Below are positions 38,001 to 47,177 of a DNA stretch of 64,000 nucleotides, in pieces. The translations under genes were made by a program, and so were the position numbers. Source of the stretch: Nibricoccus aquaticus (GTDB lineage: Bacteria; Verrucomicrobiota; Verrucomicrobiia; Opitutales; Opitutaceae). Below the pieces are notes generated by a model. It was not told the DNA's origin. It made no database searches and worked only from the letters and a program-made list of their open reading frames with translations. Location: NCBI RefSeq assembly GCF_002310495.1, contig NZ_CP023344.1, forward strand, positions 1,612,001 through 1,676,000. The letters are read 5' to 3'. Each line of letters begins with the position of its first letter. Within the stretch, counting starts at the first letter, position 1.

Positions 38001-41000
38001 AACGATCTCACCCTCGCCAACGGCACCCTCTCCAACGTCGCCTCCTCCGACGGCGGCATCACCTGGACCGCCACCTTCACGCCCACCGCCGGCGTCGAAG
38101 ACTCCTCCAACGTCATCACCCTCGCCAACACCGGCGTCACCGACCCCGCCGGCAACACCGGCACCGGCACGACCGACTCCAATAACTACACCATCGACAC
38201 CCAGCCCCCTAGTGCTCCGGCAGCCTTTGCCGCAGTCGCCAGCGCCAGCAGCATTTCCCTCAACTGGACCAATCCCACCGCCGGCGACTTCGCCTCGATC
38301 ACACTCCGCCGCTCCACCACGGCCTATCCCACATCCGTGACCGACGGCACCGCGATCGCTTCCGGCCTCACGAGCACGACCTATCAGCAAACCGGCCTCG
38401 CCGACGGCACCTACTACTACGCCCTCTTTGCCCTCGATACCTCGGGTAATATCTCCGTCGCCGCCACCGCCACCGCCACGGTCGATACCGTCGCCCCCGT
38501 CGCGCCTTCAGCGCCCGACCTCGCCACCGCGAGCGACTCCGGCAGCTCCAACACCGACAACATCACGAGTGTCACCACGCCCACCTTCACCGGCACCGCC
38601 GAAGCGAACAGCACGGTTGAACTCCTCCGCGGCGGCACCACCTCCCTCGGCACCGCCACCGCCAACGGCTCCGGCAACTGGACGCTCGCTCTCGGCACCG
38701 CTCTCGCCCAAGGCACATACAGCATCACCGCCAAAGCCACCGACTCCGCTGGTAACACCGGCGCAGCATCGAGTGCGCTGAGTGTCACCATCGACACCAC
38801 CGCCTCGGCCGCTCCCGCGCTCACCGCGATCACGAACGACACCGGCGCCAGCGCCACCGACCGTATCACCAGCGACACCACGCTGATCCTCTCCGGCACC
38901 GGCATCGCAAACGAAACGATCACCGTCTTCCGCAACGCCGCCCAGATCGGCACCGCCACCGTGAACGGCTCCGGCATCTGGTCCTTCGACTACACCGCCA
39001 CCACGCTCGCCGCCGGCACGCACACCTTCACCGCGACCACCACCGACATCGCTGGCAACACCAGCGTCCTCTCCGCCGCTTTCCTCGTGGAGATCGATAC
39101 CGCCACGCCGTCCGCCCCCGTCATCACCACGATGAGCAACGACACCGGCGCCAGCGCGACCGATGGCATCACCAGCGACAACACGCTCGTCTTCGGCGGC
39201 ACCGCCGAGGCCAATGCCACCGTCACCCTCTCGCGCAGCGGTCTCGGCGTGATCGGCACCACCACCGCCAACGGCAGCGGCGCCTGGGTCTTCGACTACA
39301 CCGCCATCACCATCCCCAACGGCACCTACCTCTTCACCGCCTTCGCCAGCGACACCGCCGGCAACACCAGCGCCGTCTCCTCCGACTTCCCCGTCACCAT
39401 CGACACCACCGCGCCAGCGATCACCACGCAACCCGCCGGCGGCACGTACATCATCGGCAATTCCTTCACGCTCACCGTCGCAGCAAACGATGCCACGACG
39501 ATCGCCTATCAGTGGTCGCGCAACGCCGGTACGCTTACCGATTCGACGGGCCGCACTGGCTCGACGACCGCCTCGCTCGCCCACTCAAACATCACGCTGA
39601 CCGGCTTCGAAGGTGTCTACACTGTCCGCCTCACCGACCTCGCCGGTAACGTCACCACGAGCAACGTCGCCACGGTGATCGTGAACAAGATTCCCGCCAC
39701 CGTCACCCTCGGCGGCCTCGCGCATACCTACGACACCACGGCGAAATCCGCCACCGCCACGACCACACCCTCCGGCCTCGCCGTCACGTTCACGTACGAC
39801 GGCTCCGCCACCGCTCCGACCAACGCCGGCAGCTACGCCGTCGTCGCGACCATCAACGACGCTACCCGCACCGGCACCGCCAGCGGCACACTGGTCATCG
39901 GCAAATCCACCCAGACCATCTCATTCACCGCGCCCTCCTTCGTCACTCTGGGCGTGCCCACTACGCTGACGGCAACCGCCAGCACCGGACTGCCCGTGAC
40001 CTTCTCCGTCCTCAGCGGCCCGGCCACGATTTCCGGAGCCGCGCTCACGGCCAGCGGTCTTAATCCGATCACGGTGCGGGCCACCCAGTCGGGGGACTCT
40101 AACTACAACGCGGCCAGCGCCGACCAGGTGATCTCCCAGATCATCACCAACTACCCCGCACCCGCTCCCGACGGCTTCGCTGTTTCCGTCACCGGCGGCG
40201 CGGGCACCGGCTCGCAGGCGGTCGTGGTCACGACAGCCGCCGACTTCCGCACCCACGCCGAATCCACCGACATGAAGGTCATCACCGTCGTCGGTATCCT
40301 GAACCTGGGCACGACTCCGGTCGCCGTGAAGTCCAACAAGACCCTCCAGGGCGCCGACGCCAGCGCCACTCTCGTCGGCAACCTCAACCTCGGCACCGGC
40401 GTGAACAACGTCATCATCCGCGGCCTCAACCTCACCAACCCCGCCGCCTCGCTCACCGGCCTCACCGACACCAACAACGCCGTCACCCTCGCTGGCGCGC
40501 GCGGTGTCTTCATCACCCACTGCTCGTTCTTCGACGCCGCCAACCACGCGCTCAAGATATCGACTGGCTCGGACAACGTGACGGTTTCCTGGAGCGAGTT
40601 CTACAACACTCTAGGCGCGGTGACCACCGGCTCCGGCACCGTCATCGGCAGCACCACCGAGACCGCGCCGATCCGCGTTTCCCTCCATCACAATCTCTGG
40701 AGCGCCGGCATCGTGCAAAACATGCCCGCCGCGACCTACGGCCAGGTTCACCTCTACAACAACGTGTTCAACGCCACCGGTAACACGACCGGCACCGAGG
40801 CACTCGATCAGTCTCAGCTCCTGAGCGAGCGCAACGTGTACACCGGCGTCGCCAGCCCGATCACCCGCCGCCACGTGAACACCGCGCTGCCCATCGGCCG
40901 CATCCTCGCCATCGGTAACACCTACACCGCCACGACCGGCACCGCACCCTACGCCGATCTCGATCAGGTCTTCACGCCGTCGTATTCCTACGAAGCGCTG

Positions 41001-41468
41001 CCCGTCTCCGACGTTGTGACCGTCGTCACCGCCCACGCCGGCAACAACACCGGCGCCAACTACACCGACGATGCGACTGGCACCGCGACCATCACCGGCC
41101 CCGGCGCGCCCGTGACCCCCGGCACCGCACTCGCGCTCAACGCAGTCGCCAGCGGCTTCACGCCTGCGACGTATCAGTGGCGCAAGAACAACATCGCCAT
41201 CACCGGTGCCACCTTTGCCACCCACAACATCGCCTCCGCCGGCGAGAGTGATGTCGGCACCTACACCGTCGCCATCACGATGAGCACCGGCGACACCGTG
41301 GTCAGCCGTCCGCTTGCGATCACCCTCAACGCCATCCCCGTCACCCCCGCCAACCTCCAGCTCCAGGTCAACGGCGGCGGCGGTGGCGGCTCCCCCTCCA
41401 CCTGGTTCCTCGGCGCCCTCGCCCTCCTCTGCGCAGCCCGCGCGATCACCCGCCGCCACGCGCGCTGA
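32082..41468 (+). CDS. Giant exported multidomain protein with C-type lectin, NHL and pectate-lyase-like domains
   Basis: 3128 residues. Signal peptide about 1-43 (cleavage after AIHA). An N-terminal beta-sandwich precedes six tandem repeats of about 110-120 residues (about 218-943), each opening [11 protein letters not shown]. Then come a fibronectin III domain (about 945-1030), a C-type-lectin-like domain (about 1146-1310; [26 protein letters not shown]), NHL-like propeller repeats (about 1563-1787; [20 protein letters not shown]), several Ig-like domains, an MBG-like domain (about 2535-2610), a PL1 beta-helix (about 2690-2970), an Ig-like domain and a Gly-rich C-terminal anchor ([19 protein letters not shown], then Arg). 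The PL1 domain reads QNMPAATYG where RxPxxR is expected. Probably a surface polysaccharide-binding or adhesive protein, not an active lyase. Confidence 0.85.
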   Translation: MKTLSIASFVARISRNPMIALRSLVFACALPAAIHAAAPTSENFDGVTLVNGYSLGTTGLARAIDDWTFTVLNASGTQDANTQIDVTNRSNDTSLADDGSDNAALLGGSYSVATGTQAAAVLKATTGEEFSFNSIRVETGYSAGSNYRLVGYLNGSAVSGATQDFTSGTYGSGGTLVTVSGSQWQYVDEVRIVRQNGAADISVYIDDIVVSTAVLPSTITSATYDASTGALAVTGANMTNGGTIDVTKLSLTGQGGNTYTLTSANVTASSATAFSVALNAADKRNINGLLNNNGTSSVGGTPYNLAAAANWDATAAASADLTGNGVTVSNVTSPTITSATYDASTGVLAVIGTNLVKTPGATNDITVSALTLTGEGGGTRTLSTSGNVEIASATSFSIPLSGADIASVNSLLNKNGTSSTGGTTYNLAAADDWNSVITGGNTADLTGNGITVSNAFPIITSATYDASTGSLVVTAANMVTGDTIDVTKLSLAGQGGSYTLTSANVTAASGTSFTVTLNAADQRNINGILNKNGTSAVDTTTYNLAAAASWDASRTSAADLTGNAVTVSNVAAPTITSATYDASTGVLAVTGTNLVKTIGATNDITVSALTLTGEGGATYTLTTTSVEITSATAFSVTLNGTDLAGVNLIVNKNGTSSTGGTTYNLAAADDWNSVITGGNTADLTGNGITVSNVAVPAITSATYDASTGALVVTGTGFLSASGVTNDIVANKFTLTGEGGSTYTLTDTGNVETTSTTAFTLTLSATDRAAVNLIVNKNGTSSTSATTYNLAAAEDWAAGADSAVVTADLTGNGITASNVAAPAIASATYDSSTGVLTVTGTGFLKRTGATNDIDVSKLTLSGDSTAYTLTTTSVEITSATSFSITVNGTDKSALVSRLNKNGTSSTGSITYNLAAAEDWAAGADSAVVTADLTGNGITVSNIITVPGAPTGVSAVAGDTQATISFTAPVSNGGSAIFSYNVTSSPGNLTVSGTASPLTVNGLTNGVSYTFTVTAENSAGNSAASSASNAVTPFSTPTIATGGGAPSVQNTNTPVIVDGALTIGGGSINGALVSIDNKAPGDVLAFNAAFLPGGVTGSYNSSTGVLTFTGSATAAQWQALLRTVTFATDWNTTLGARAITFSLGTASIFWTNGHYYEFVASTGITWTAAKAAAQSRTFYGMQGYLATVTTTAENTFIASKLSGQGWMGASDAAQESIWRWVTGPEGLENSGAGRHFFTQNKAHPLSPSYVSVYASQSGSGGNAIGGYYNNWPGGEPNDANALHENYAHFFVGGSWNDYPDSVPSITGYVVEYGGMPGDPTPTIAVTTTLTVTDTTAPVVSSVTAPADSISSVGSALDFTVIFSEGLTIDTTGGTPYLPITLNTGGTISAPCLNGSGGTTVVFRYTVASGHLDLDGVTVGSAIVANGATLRDAAGNNAVLTLNNVASTTGVKVDTIAPLVTSILRKTPATQITSSSTVVYEVTFSKAVQNLEARMFAVTALNGSTIVGSVTALTGGPSVYDVTVTLSSGTGDFRLDLVSGATSQVPPGTTPTNYLSSVNTQTLAFNSADELYITDANTGEIHRVNGLESTTLFVTLSGGFTGSTFDSAGNLYLVDQWDSTLKKITPGGVVSTLASGFNYPYAVVCDAADNLYVTDANDNAVIKVTPAGVTSVFASGLGAPYGLAIDSTGNLYVSDFATENIVKISPSGVTSVFASSAGIAYGLACDASDNLYMAELNTSSVIRISADGTTVTTIASSGLGYITALAVDNAGRLFAADAGSGRTLLLDVGRVKDLVGNDLTSLPYTSGELYTYATNPFVTGVTSSSANATYKIGDIVKVEVSFSASVDVNATGGTPAILLETGATDRNALYASGSGSNSLTFNYTVQSGDLTADLDYASTGALVLNGGIIQGTSNSLAAFLTLPAIGHASSLAVQKALVIDGIRPTAGIVVADNALTTGETSLVTFTFSEAVNNFANNDLTLANGTLSNVASSDGGITWTATFTPTAGVEDSSNVITLANTGVTDPAGNTGTGTTDSNNYTIDTQPPSAPAAFAAVASASSISLNWTNPTAGDFASITLRRSTTAYPTSVTDGTAIASGLTSTTYQQTGLADGTYYYALFALDTSGNISVAATATATVDTVAPVAPSAPDLATASDSGSSNTDNITSVTTPTFTGTAEANSTVELLRGGTTSLGTATANGSGNWTLALGTALAQGTYSITAKATDSAGNTGAASSALSVTIDTTASAAPALTAITNDTGASATDRITSDTTLILSGTGIANETITVFRNAAQIGTATVNGSGIWSFDYTATTLAAGTHTFTATTTDIAGNTSVLSAAFLVEIDTATPSAPVITTMSNDTGASATDGITSDNTLVFGGTAEANATVTLSRSGLGVIGTTTANGSGAWVFDYTAITIPNGTYLFTAFASDTAGNTSAVSSDFPVTIDTTAPAITTQPAGGTYIIGNSFTLTVAANDATTIAYQWSRNAGTLTDSTGRTGSTTASLAHSNITLTGFEGVYTVRLTDLAGNVTTSNVATVIVNKIPATVTLGGLAHTYDTTAKSATATTTPSGLAVTFTYDGSATAPTNAGSYAVVATINDATRTGTASGTLVIGKSTQTISFTAPSFVTLGVPTTLTATASTGLPVTFSVLSGPATISGAALTASGLNPITVRATQSGDSNYNAASADQVISQIITNYPAPAPDGFAVSVTGGAGTGSQAVVVTTAADFRTHAESTDMKVITVVGILNLGTTPVAVKSNKTLQGADASATLVGNLNLGTGVNNVIIRGLNLTNPAASLTGLTDTNNAVTLAGARGVFITHCSFFDAANHALKISTGSDNVTVSWSEFYNTLGAVTTGSGTVIGSTTETAPIRVSLHHNLWSAGIVQNMPAATYGQVHLYNNVFNATGNTTGTEALDQSQLLSERNVYTGVASPITRRHVNTALPIGRILAIGNTYTATTGTAPYADLDQVFTPSYSYEALPVSDVVTVVTAHAGNNTGANYTDDATGTATITGPGAPVTPGTALALNAVASGFTPATYQWRKNNIAITGATFATHNIASAGESDVGTYTVAITMSTGDTVVSRPLAITLNAIPVTPANLQLQVNGGGGGGSPSTWFLGALALLCAARAITRRHAR
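32733..34905 (+). repeat. Six in-frame tandem repeats (about 330-390 bases each)
   Basis: Six consecutive copies of a coding unit opening with [11 protein letters not shown] and closing with [12 protein letters not shown]. Units alternate between a form with [15 protein letters not shown] and one with [19 protein letters not shown], so the array looks built from duplicated pairs. Long stretches are nearly identical at DNA level (for example the [18 protein letters not shown] segment in units two and four), favouring recombination. Confidence 0.9.
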
Positions 41469-41485
41469 TCGCTCCTCGTCAGCAC

Positions 41486-41522
41486 CTGACATCGCTGGAG
41501 CCGTTCGCTCCAGTGATGTCAG
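41486..41522 (+). terminator. Long hairpin 18 bases after the first giant gene
   Basis: A 16-base stem (41486-41501 with 41507-41522), one G-T wobble, loop CGTTC. The arm CTGACATC and its partner GATGTCAG are perfect. No T run follows (AGGGACG), so it may stabilise the 3' end or act with Rho rather than as a classical terminator. Confidence 0.55.
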
Positions 41523-41533
41523 GGACGCATCCT

Positions 41534-41557
41534 GGAGGGACGACCTCCGTGTCGTCC
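41534..41557. repeat. REP-like palindrome, copy 1
   Basis: GGAGGGACGACCTCCGTGTC followed by GTCC: the stem GGACGAC/GTCGTCC has a 6-base loop. An identical 25-base sequence (including the preceding T) occurs at 61676-61700. Confidence 0.85.
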
Positions 41558-41660
41558 ACGCTCGTCACGATCCCCGGCGTCCATCCCCAGCGCCCGGCCT
41601 TTTCTGAAAACACCTGGCCGCTGCTATCCCTCGGCGCTGCTGGGGAAACAACGCCTCCTT

Positions 41661-41684
41661 GGAGGGCGGCGCTTCGTCGCCGCC
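41661..41684. repeat. REP-like palindrome, variant
   Basis: GGAGGGCGGCGCTTCGTCGC followed by CGCC: the stem GGCGGCG/CGCCGCC with a 6-base loop has the same GGAG lead and 7-6-7 geometry as the copies at 41534 and 61677, with compensatory changes in both arms. The rest of the 41469-41979 spacer (510 bases) shows no gene or clear promoter. Confidence 0.7.
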
Positions 41685-41979
41685 GTTCGCCTCGCACGCC
41701 CGATCGACTCCTCTCCCACGCTCGCGCCTCGCCTCCGTCAGCGCGTCCGCCCGCCCTCACCCCGAGTTTACGGGACATGACCGCCGCGGCCTTACCCGAT
41801 AGTCTCCGCCGCCCCGCAGCAAGACTACCCCTGCTGTAAGTCCACACAGCCCCCACGGTCCCGAAGCCTTCGCCCCTCAGCATTCATCGCACAGCCGCCC
41901 TGCACAGCGGCCGTCCGGTGCGGTTGGGCCGCGAAGCCATTTCGGTGCGCCGCCCTCAACACAAACCAAGTAAACCCGC

Positions 41980-44900
41980 ATGCACCACCATCCCGCCCGT
42001 CAGCCAGGAGCGGCGCTCCTACGCCACCTCCAGCGACTGAAAGCCGTCTCGCTAGCCGCCCTCCCCGCAACCCCCGTCCTCCGCCTGGCAGCGTGCTCTG
42101 CCATCGCTCTCGCCACCCCCATCGCCCCGCTCCACGCCCAGGAAAACGCCACCGGCACCATCACCGGCCGCGTCTTCAATGTGAACAGCGGCACCTACCT
42201 CACCAACGCCCGCGTCACCGTCGAGGGAACCTCGATCCAGGCGTTCACAGACGACAGTGGCACCTACTTCCTCCGCAACGTCCCGGCGGGAGAGAACAAA
42301 ATCGTCATCAGCTACACCGGCCAGGACAACATCGTGAAATCGGTGAAAGTGGATCAGGGCGGCACGGCCCGGATCGACGCCAACTTCAACGCGGGCACCG
42401 ACGGCGAAGCCGTCACACTCGACACTTTTGTCATCGAAGCAGCCCGCTACCGTAACGCCCAGGAACTCGCGGTTAACGAGGAACGCGTCTCGAACAATAT
42501 CAAATCCGTCGTCGCCCTGGATTCCCTCGGCTACGTCGCCGACGGCAACGTCGGTGAGTTCGTCCGCTACCTTCCAGGCGTCGACATCAGCGAAGGCGGC
42601 GCGCAAGACACCAGCAACCCCACCAACGCCACGACCGTCGGCGTCCGCGGATTTGGCGGCAGCGATACCGACATCACCATCGACGGCATGCCCATCGCCA
42701 GCGGCGCCGGCTCCCTCACCCGCGCAGTCCAGCTCGACGGCCTCTCAGTGAACAACGCGAGCCGCCTCGAAATCATCAAGGTGGCCACACCCGACATGCC
42801 GCAAAACGCTCCCGGCGGCTCGATCAACTTGATCACCCGCGGCGCCTTTGAAGCCAGAAAACCAAGCTACGACATCACCACCACGCTCATCGGAAACACC
42901 AACGAGCCAAACGTCTTCAAGAAAGAACCCGGCCCCGATGGCCCGATGTTCAAGACCCGCACCAGCGTGCGCCTGTCTGCGACCATACCGATCTCCAACA
43001 CCTTCGGCCTCTCACTGTCCGCGTCCAACGATCCCAAATACACGATGTACCGCACGGGCAACCTGCGCGACTATCGCTACACGGCGAATTCGACCACCGT
43101 AGGCGGTGTCGCCACCCCGACCACGAATGCCCTCGGCGGCATCCGGCTCGATAACCCGCTCGCCTTCCGTTACGAGCTCCGCGACCAGCAGTGGGTCGAA
43201 GACCGCCAGTCAGGCTCCATTCGCGCAGACTGGCGTCCCTTCCCCTCATTGGAAATCCGCGCGGGCGGCACCTACTCCCAGCAGGAGAGCAAAGCCGTCA
43301 TTCGCCGCACCCAATGGCAGTTCAGCAATAACGGCCGCGATGTCTCCGACTGGGGCAATGGCTTCGTGCGCAGCCGCCCCAACACCCCGCACAGCGTCGA
43401 TCAAACCGTCGATGCCCGCGACAAAGAAGGCTTCACCACCCAGGCCAATCTCAGCGTCGCCTACAAAAAAGGCCCGTGGAAAGTGGACCTCAAGGCATCC
43501 GCCTCCGAGTCGTACCACACGCTTCCCGACACTCAGAACGGCCACTTCTCCACACTCGATGCGCGCCTCAGTGTCGCCCGCATGAGCTGGGAAGGCATCA
43601 CCGACGGCAAGGTCGGCCAGATCCTCGTCTGGGACGCCAGCGGCAACCCGATCAACTACCAGGACATCTCCAAATGGGGCGGCATCGGCTCCGATGCGGA
43701 AATCCGTTCCAGCCAAAACTCCAGCCGCGACCTCAAGCGTGACTACAAGTTAGACGTCTCCCGCGAATTGGATTTTCTCCCCTTCCCCGTCACGATCAAA
43801 GCTGGCGTCAACCAACGCGAACAAAGCAATCGCCGCTGGGGCCGTGGCGACACGTACAAAATGACCTACATCGGGCCCTCCATCCCGGCCGCCTCGGTTG
43901 CCTCCGAGTTCACCACCGAAGCCAAGTACGGTTACACGAACGACCAGCAATGGGTCGATACCTACAAACTCTTCGAAATCTACAAACAGCGCCCCGACTA
44001 CTTCAGCGACACCTTCCGCAGAGATGCCGTCCTCGATGGCGGCGGCGGAAATGTTGACCGCAATATCGGCAACTACCTCGCCCGCGTCGGCACGAAAAAA
44101 GGCGTCACCACCACCGACAAAGACTGGTACGGCATGCTCACCGCCAGCTTCTTCAATAATCGCCTCACCGTGGTCACCGGCGGCCGCCAGTCGCGCAAAG
44201 AAGTCAACGGCTACAACGTCTTCAACGACCCCCGCGCTCCCTTCGTGCGCATGGCCGACGGCTCCATCTACACCGACAGCATCTACACCAAGGGCGTCCG
44301 GTTCGATGGCGGCCTCAACACCGGGTACACCACCCCGAGCATGAACAGTCGCTATGCTGTCCTCAACGATACCGCCCTGCGCTCACGCATGGCCGCAGCC
44401 GGAGTCGCTTATCTGCCCAACGCGCTCGCGCTGGGTTACGCCTCGCCAGCCGCCGATGTCGCCAACCCCAATGCGAACAAGGCTCTCGATCAAAATGGCA
44501 TCTGGCGCTACCCCGGCACCGGCTCGGAAGGCAACGGCGCCAACATGCTGCTGGCCCAGCTCACGCGCTACACTCGCGACATCAACACCGCGCGCACCCA
44601 GCCGTTCCAACCCCAGCTCCAAGTGGCCTACAACATCACCGACAGTCTGAAGCTCCAAGTCGCCTACTCGAAAGAAACCCGCATGCCCGACTTGGATGGC
44701 ACGAATGGTATTCTGAACGGAGGCTCGTTCACCATTTCGCAGAACGCCGACTGGTACGATGGCGCTCCCGACGAAGTGCTCCAAGGCCGCGTCACCGTGG
44801 GTAACTCCAAGAATCAGCCCGAGGTGAATCACTCGTTCAACGGCAAGCTCGCATACTATGCCAAATACGGCCGCTACTCTATTTCCTACTACCACAAGTA

Positions 44901-45564
44901 CGTGGAAAAAGCGTGGCGCACCGAGATCATCAACAACGACGACTCCGAGTACGGCACATTCATGTCCGCCCTCGGCTTGGACCCAACCGAGTACTATAAT
45001 TACGAGATCCAGACGATCGCCTCCACCGGTGAAAAAGCCATTCGCAAGGGCTTCGAACTCGAGGTGACTCAAAACCTCGGATTCGTCGGAGCCTGGGCCA
45101 GCGGCATCGACTTCTTCGCCTCTTACACCCGGCGCCCCACCGTCGCTCGCACCGAAAACAACTCCATCCGCGGATATATCAGGCAGGATCCTGTCCGTGC
45201 CAAATACACGGGCGGCCTTTCTTACAGCCGAAGCCGCTTTTCCATTCAGTCCAAATTCACCTACGTGGAGCAGGACCCCACGCAGAACAGCGGCTCCATC
45301 AGCGCCAATCTGCCCGACATGGGAACGACGGCCTTTAACGTCGCCACCTTTAATCCCAACTATAACCCCGCGACGGTGTCACTTCAGGCCAACTACATCC
45401 TCAACAAGTACCTGAAGTTCTTCGTCTCCGGTAATCGCATCCTGGAGAGCAAAAAACAGGTCCGCACGATTGATTCCATCGGCGTCATGCCTGAATGGGC
45501 GACCTACCGCCAATTCACCGAACAAGGCGTACAGATTGCCGCAGGCGCCACCCTGTCCTTCTAA
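41980..45564 (+). CDS. TonB-dependent outer-membrane receptor with carboxypeptidase-regulatory-like domain
   Basis: 1194 residues. A long N-terminal region with a signal peptide ends at about residue 53 (APLHA/QEN). A CarboxypepD_reg-like domain (about 56-135; GTITGRVFNVNSGTYLTNAR) precedes a possible TonB box (LDTFVIEA, near 146-153). The plug domain shows VGEFVRYLPGVDISEGG, GVRGFGGSDTDITIDGMPI and NAPGGSINLITRGAFEARK. The rest is a large barrel ending in GVQIAAGATLSF with terminal Phe. It would import a ligand, probably a carbohydrate given the neighbours, using TonB/ExbBD energy. The first 20 residues contain a small palindrome (AGGAGCGGCGCTCCT), so the true start may be uncertain. A strong terminator follows. 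Confidence 0.93.
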   Translation: MHHHPARQPGAALLRHLQRLKAVSLAALPATPVLRLAACSAIALATPIAPLHAQENATGTITGRVFNVNSGTYLTNARVTVEGTSIQAFTDDSGTYFLRNVPAGENKIVISYTGQDNIVKSVKVDQGGTARIDANFNAGTDGEAVTLDTFVIEAARYRNAQELAVNEERVSNNIKSVVALDSLGYVADGNVGEFVRYLPGVDISEGGAQDTSNPTNATTVGVRGFGGSDTDITIDGMPIASGAGSLTRAVQLDGLSVNNASRLEIIKVATPDMPQNAPGGSINLITRGAFEARKPSYDITTTLIGNTNEPNVFKKEPGPDGPMFKTRTSVRLSATIPISNTFGLSLSASNDPKYTMYRTGNLRDYRYTANSTTVGGVATPTTNALGGIRLDNPLAFRYELRDQQWVEDRQSGSIRADWRPFPSLEIRAGGTYSQQESKAVIRRTQWQFSNNGRDVSDWGNGFVRSRPNTPHSVDQTVDARDKEGFTTQANLSVAYKKGPWKVDLKASASESYHTLPDTQNGHFSTLDARLSVARMSWEGITDGKVGQILVWDASGNPINYQDISKWGGIGSDAEIRSSQNSSRDLKRDYKLDVSRELDFLPFPVTIKAGVNQREQSNRRWGRGDTYKMTYIGPSIPAASVASEFTTEAKYGYTNDQQWVDTYKLFEIYKQRPDYFSDTFRRDAVLDGGGGNVDRNIGNYLARVGTKKGVTTTDKDWYGMLTASFFNNRLTVVTGGRQSRKEVNGYNVFNDPRAPFVRMADGSIYTDSIYTKGVRFDGGLNTGYTTPSMNSRYAVLNDTALRSRMAAAGVAYLPNALALGYASPAADVANPNANKALDQNGIWRYPGTGSEGNGANMLLAQLTRYTRDINTARTQPFQPQLQVAYNITDSLKLQVAYSKETRMPDLDGTNGILNGGSFTISQNADWYDGAPDEVLQGRVTVGNSKNQPEVNHSFNGKLAYYAKYGRYSISYYHKYVEKAWRTEIINNDDSEYGTFMSALGLDPTEYYNYEIQTIASTGEKAIRKGFELEVTQNLGFVGAWASGIDFFASYTRRPTVARTENNSIRGYIRQDPVRAKYTGGLSYSRSRFSIQSKFTYVEQDPTQNSGSISANLPDMGTTAFNVATFNPNYNPATVSLQANYILNKYLKFFVSGNRILESKKQVRTIDSIGVMPEWATYRQFTEQGVQIAAGATLSF

Positions 45565-45590
45565 CCCTCGCTCAATTATCGAACCGTTCA

Positions 45591-45620
45591 AAGCCGGGCC
45601 CATCACGGGCCCGGCTTTTT
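45591..45620 (+). terminator. Strong intrinsic terminator of the TonB-dependent receptor gene
   Basis: AAGCCGGGCCC (45591-45601), loop ATCAC, GGGCCCGGCTT (45607-45617): a perfect 11-base stem running into TTTTT (45616-45620), C and TTTT. It lies 27 bases after the stop codon. Confidence 0.93.
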
Positions 45621-45675
45621 CTTTTCTACACGCCTCATTCAACCGCTCTCCTGAAACCTGGCGCTGATTCCCCCC

Positions 45676-46821
45676 TCACCCCACCCGCCCCACCGACCCC
45701 CGCTCGATCACCACCGGCTCGACCGACAGATTCAACCAGTCCCCATCCTCGACCGGATTGCGCATCCGCATCAGCAACTGCTCCACCGCCCGCCCGCACA
45801 GCGCATCGAAACGCAGATCGATCATCGTCAGCCGCCCCCCCGGCTCCACCACCCGCTCCGGCATGCACGTAAGCAACCCCACCCGCATACCCGCGCGCGC
45901 CAGCAACCCCGAAAACTGCGCGGCCACATCGTACGACGGCACCAACAAAGCCGTCGGCCTCAGCCCCTCCTCCACCTCCAGGAAAAACTCGTACAACCGC
46001 TCCGCATCCACCGCCGGCCCATCCGCCGCATCCGCGAATACCAAATCCAGCAACGACGACTCCATCGCATTCACCCGCGCCCCCGCCGAAAACGCCGCAC
46101 GCAACGACCCCGCATCGCCCAGCCCCGCCCCCGCGCAAAAAAATCCCACGCGCCGGTGCCCGCGTTCAGCCAGATAATCCGCCGCCAGAAACCCCGCCCG
46201 CCTCACATCCGGCCCGCACAGATCCCCCCGTGCCACCGCCGGCCGCGCCTTCAGCCACACATGCGGAAACGCCCGCACGCTCGCATACGCCTCCTTCAAC
46301 CAGCGCGGCTCATGCCTGTCGAAACCCAGATTGATCAACAACAGCCCGTCCACGCGCCGCCTCGTCAAAAAATGCGGCACCAGCATTTCCCGCGACACCC
46401 GCCCCACCACCAGACTGTGTCCCTTCAACGCCAGCTCCCGCTCGATCCCCTGCAACATCCCCAACGCATCCGCCCGCCCCAGCGCGTCCTCTCCTCCCCC
46501 AAAAAACAACACCCCCACATCCCCGCCCGCCTTCTCCGCCTTCCGCCCGCCCGCGCCCACCCGCACCCGCCCGCTGTGGACATACCCCGTCATCCGCACC
46601 GCATCCATCACCCGCCGCACCAGCTCCGCCCCCACATCCCGCCGCAAATTGAGCACCCGCGAAACCGTCCCCGCCGCCACCCCCGCCTCCCGCGCGACAT
46701 CGATCAACCGCACCCGCTTGCCCGCGCCACCTCCAGCCGCCGCCCGCGTCACCTGCTCCGGCGATTCCAAAACCACACGCACGCTCACGACACGCTCCCC
46801 CGCCAGCGCCCATGACGGCAT
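45676..46821 (-). CDS. LacI-family transcriptional regulator
   Basis: 381 residues from the ATG at 46821; the open frame extends further upstream through a low-complexity stretch that I take as non-coding, and a GTG a few codons later is also possible. The LacI helix-turn-helix is VRLIDVAREAGVAAGTVSRV with VLNLR after it. The ligand domain follows: VGVLFFGGGEDALGRADALG, then RRVDGLLLINLG, DYLAERGHRRVGFFCAG and the C-terminal LTMIDLRFDALCGRAVEQLL. Such regulators respond to sugars or sugar phosphates. It is convergent with the TonB-dependent receptor gene and divergent from the sensor kinase gene, and may control one or both. Confidence 0.88.
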   Translation of the reverse strand: MPSWALAGERVVSVRVVLESPEQVTRAAAGGGAGKRVRLIDVAREAGVAAGTVSRVLNLRRDVGAELVRRVMDAVRMTGYVHSGRVRVGAGGRKAEKAGGDVGVLFFGGGEDALGRADALGMLQGIERELALKGHSLVVGRVSREMLVPHFLTRRRVDGLLLINLGFDRHEPRWLKEAYASVRAFPHVWLKARPAVARGDLCGPDVRRAGFLAADYLAERGHRRVGFFCAGAGLGDAGSLRAAFSAGARVNAMESSLLDLVFADAADGPAVDAERLYEFFLEVEEGLRPTALLVPSYDVAAQFSGLLARAGMRVGLLTCMPERVVEPGGRLTMIDLRFDALCGRAVEQLLMRMRNPVEDGDWLNLSVEPVVIERGSVGRVG

Positions 46822-46867
46822 ACTGGACGCACGGATACGTCCGCTCCCTCCGCGCGCGCGCCCGCCA

Positions 46868-46901
46868 GGAGGCATACCCGGTGTGCAGACGGGCTGCCTC
46901 C
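46868..46901. repeat. Hairpin in the divergent regulator/kinase spacer
   Basis: GGAGGCA (46868-46874) pairs with TGCCTCC (46895-46901), with an inner CCCG/CGGG stem. It lies just upstream of the LacI-type gene and may be a REP-like palindrome or a leader structure. The 46822-47177 spacer shows no recognisable LacI-type operator. Confidence 0.5.
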
Positions 46902-47177
46902 CTGCGCGCACAGTGCGTACGCCCGCCCGTTCCTTGCCGGAATTGGCTGAGAGGCTGGGTGTGAGGGATGCAGGGGAGAAAACGCCCGCCGCCACTGGCG
47001 CGACACGGGCCTCACGCACACTAACAAACCCACCCCGCCCCGTCTTGTAACTAGAACTCGGGACACTCCCCGCCGCCACATCCAGCCCCCCGGGCTTCCA
47101 CCGCCCCCGGCACTTGCATTAACCTTCCCCCACCTCACTTCTTACGCGCGTCTCCCGTCACGCGTCTGCCAACGTCC

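Noticed and set aside
46822-47079. Longer N-terminus of the LacI-type regulator
   Set aside because: The added 86 residues are low-complexity and precede the DNA-binding domain, which is normally at the very N-terminus.
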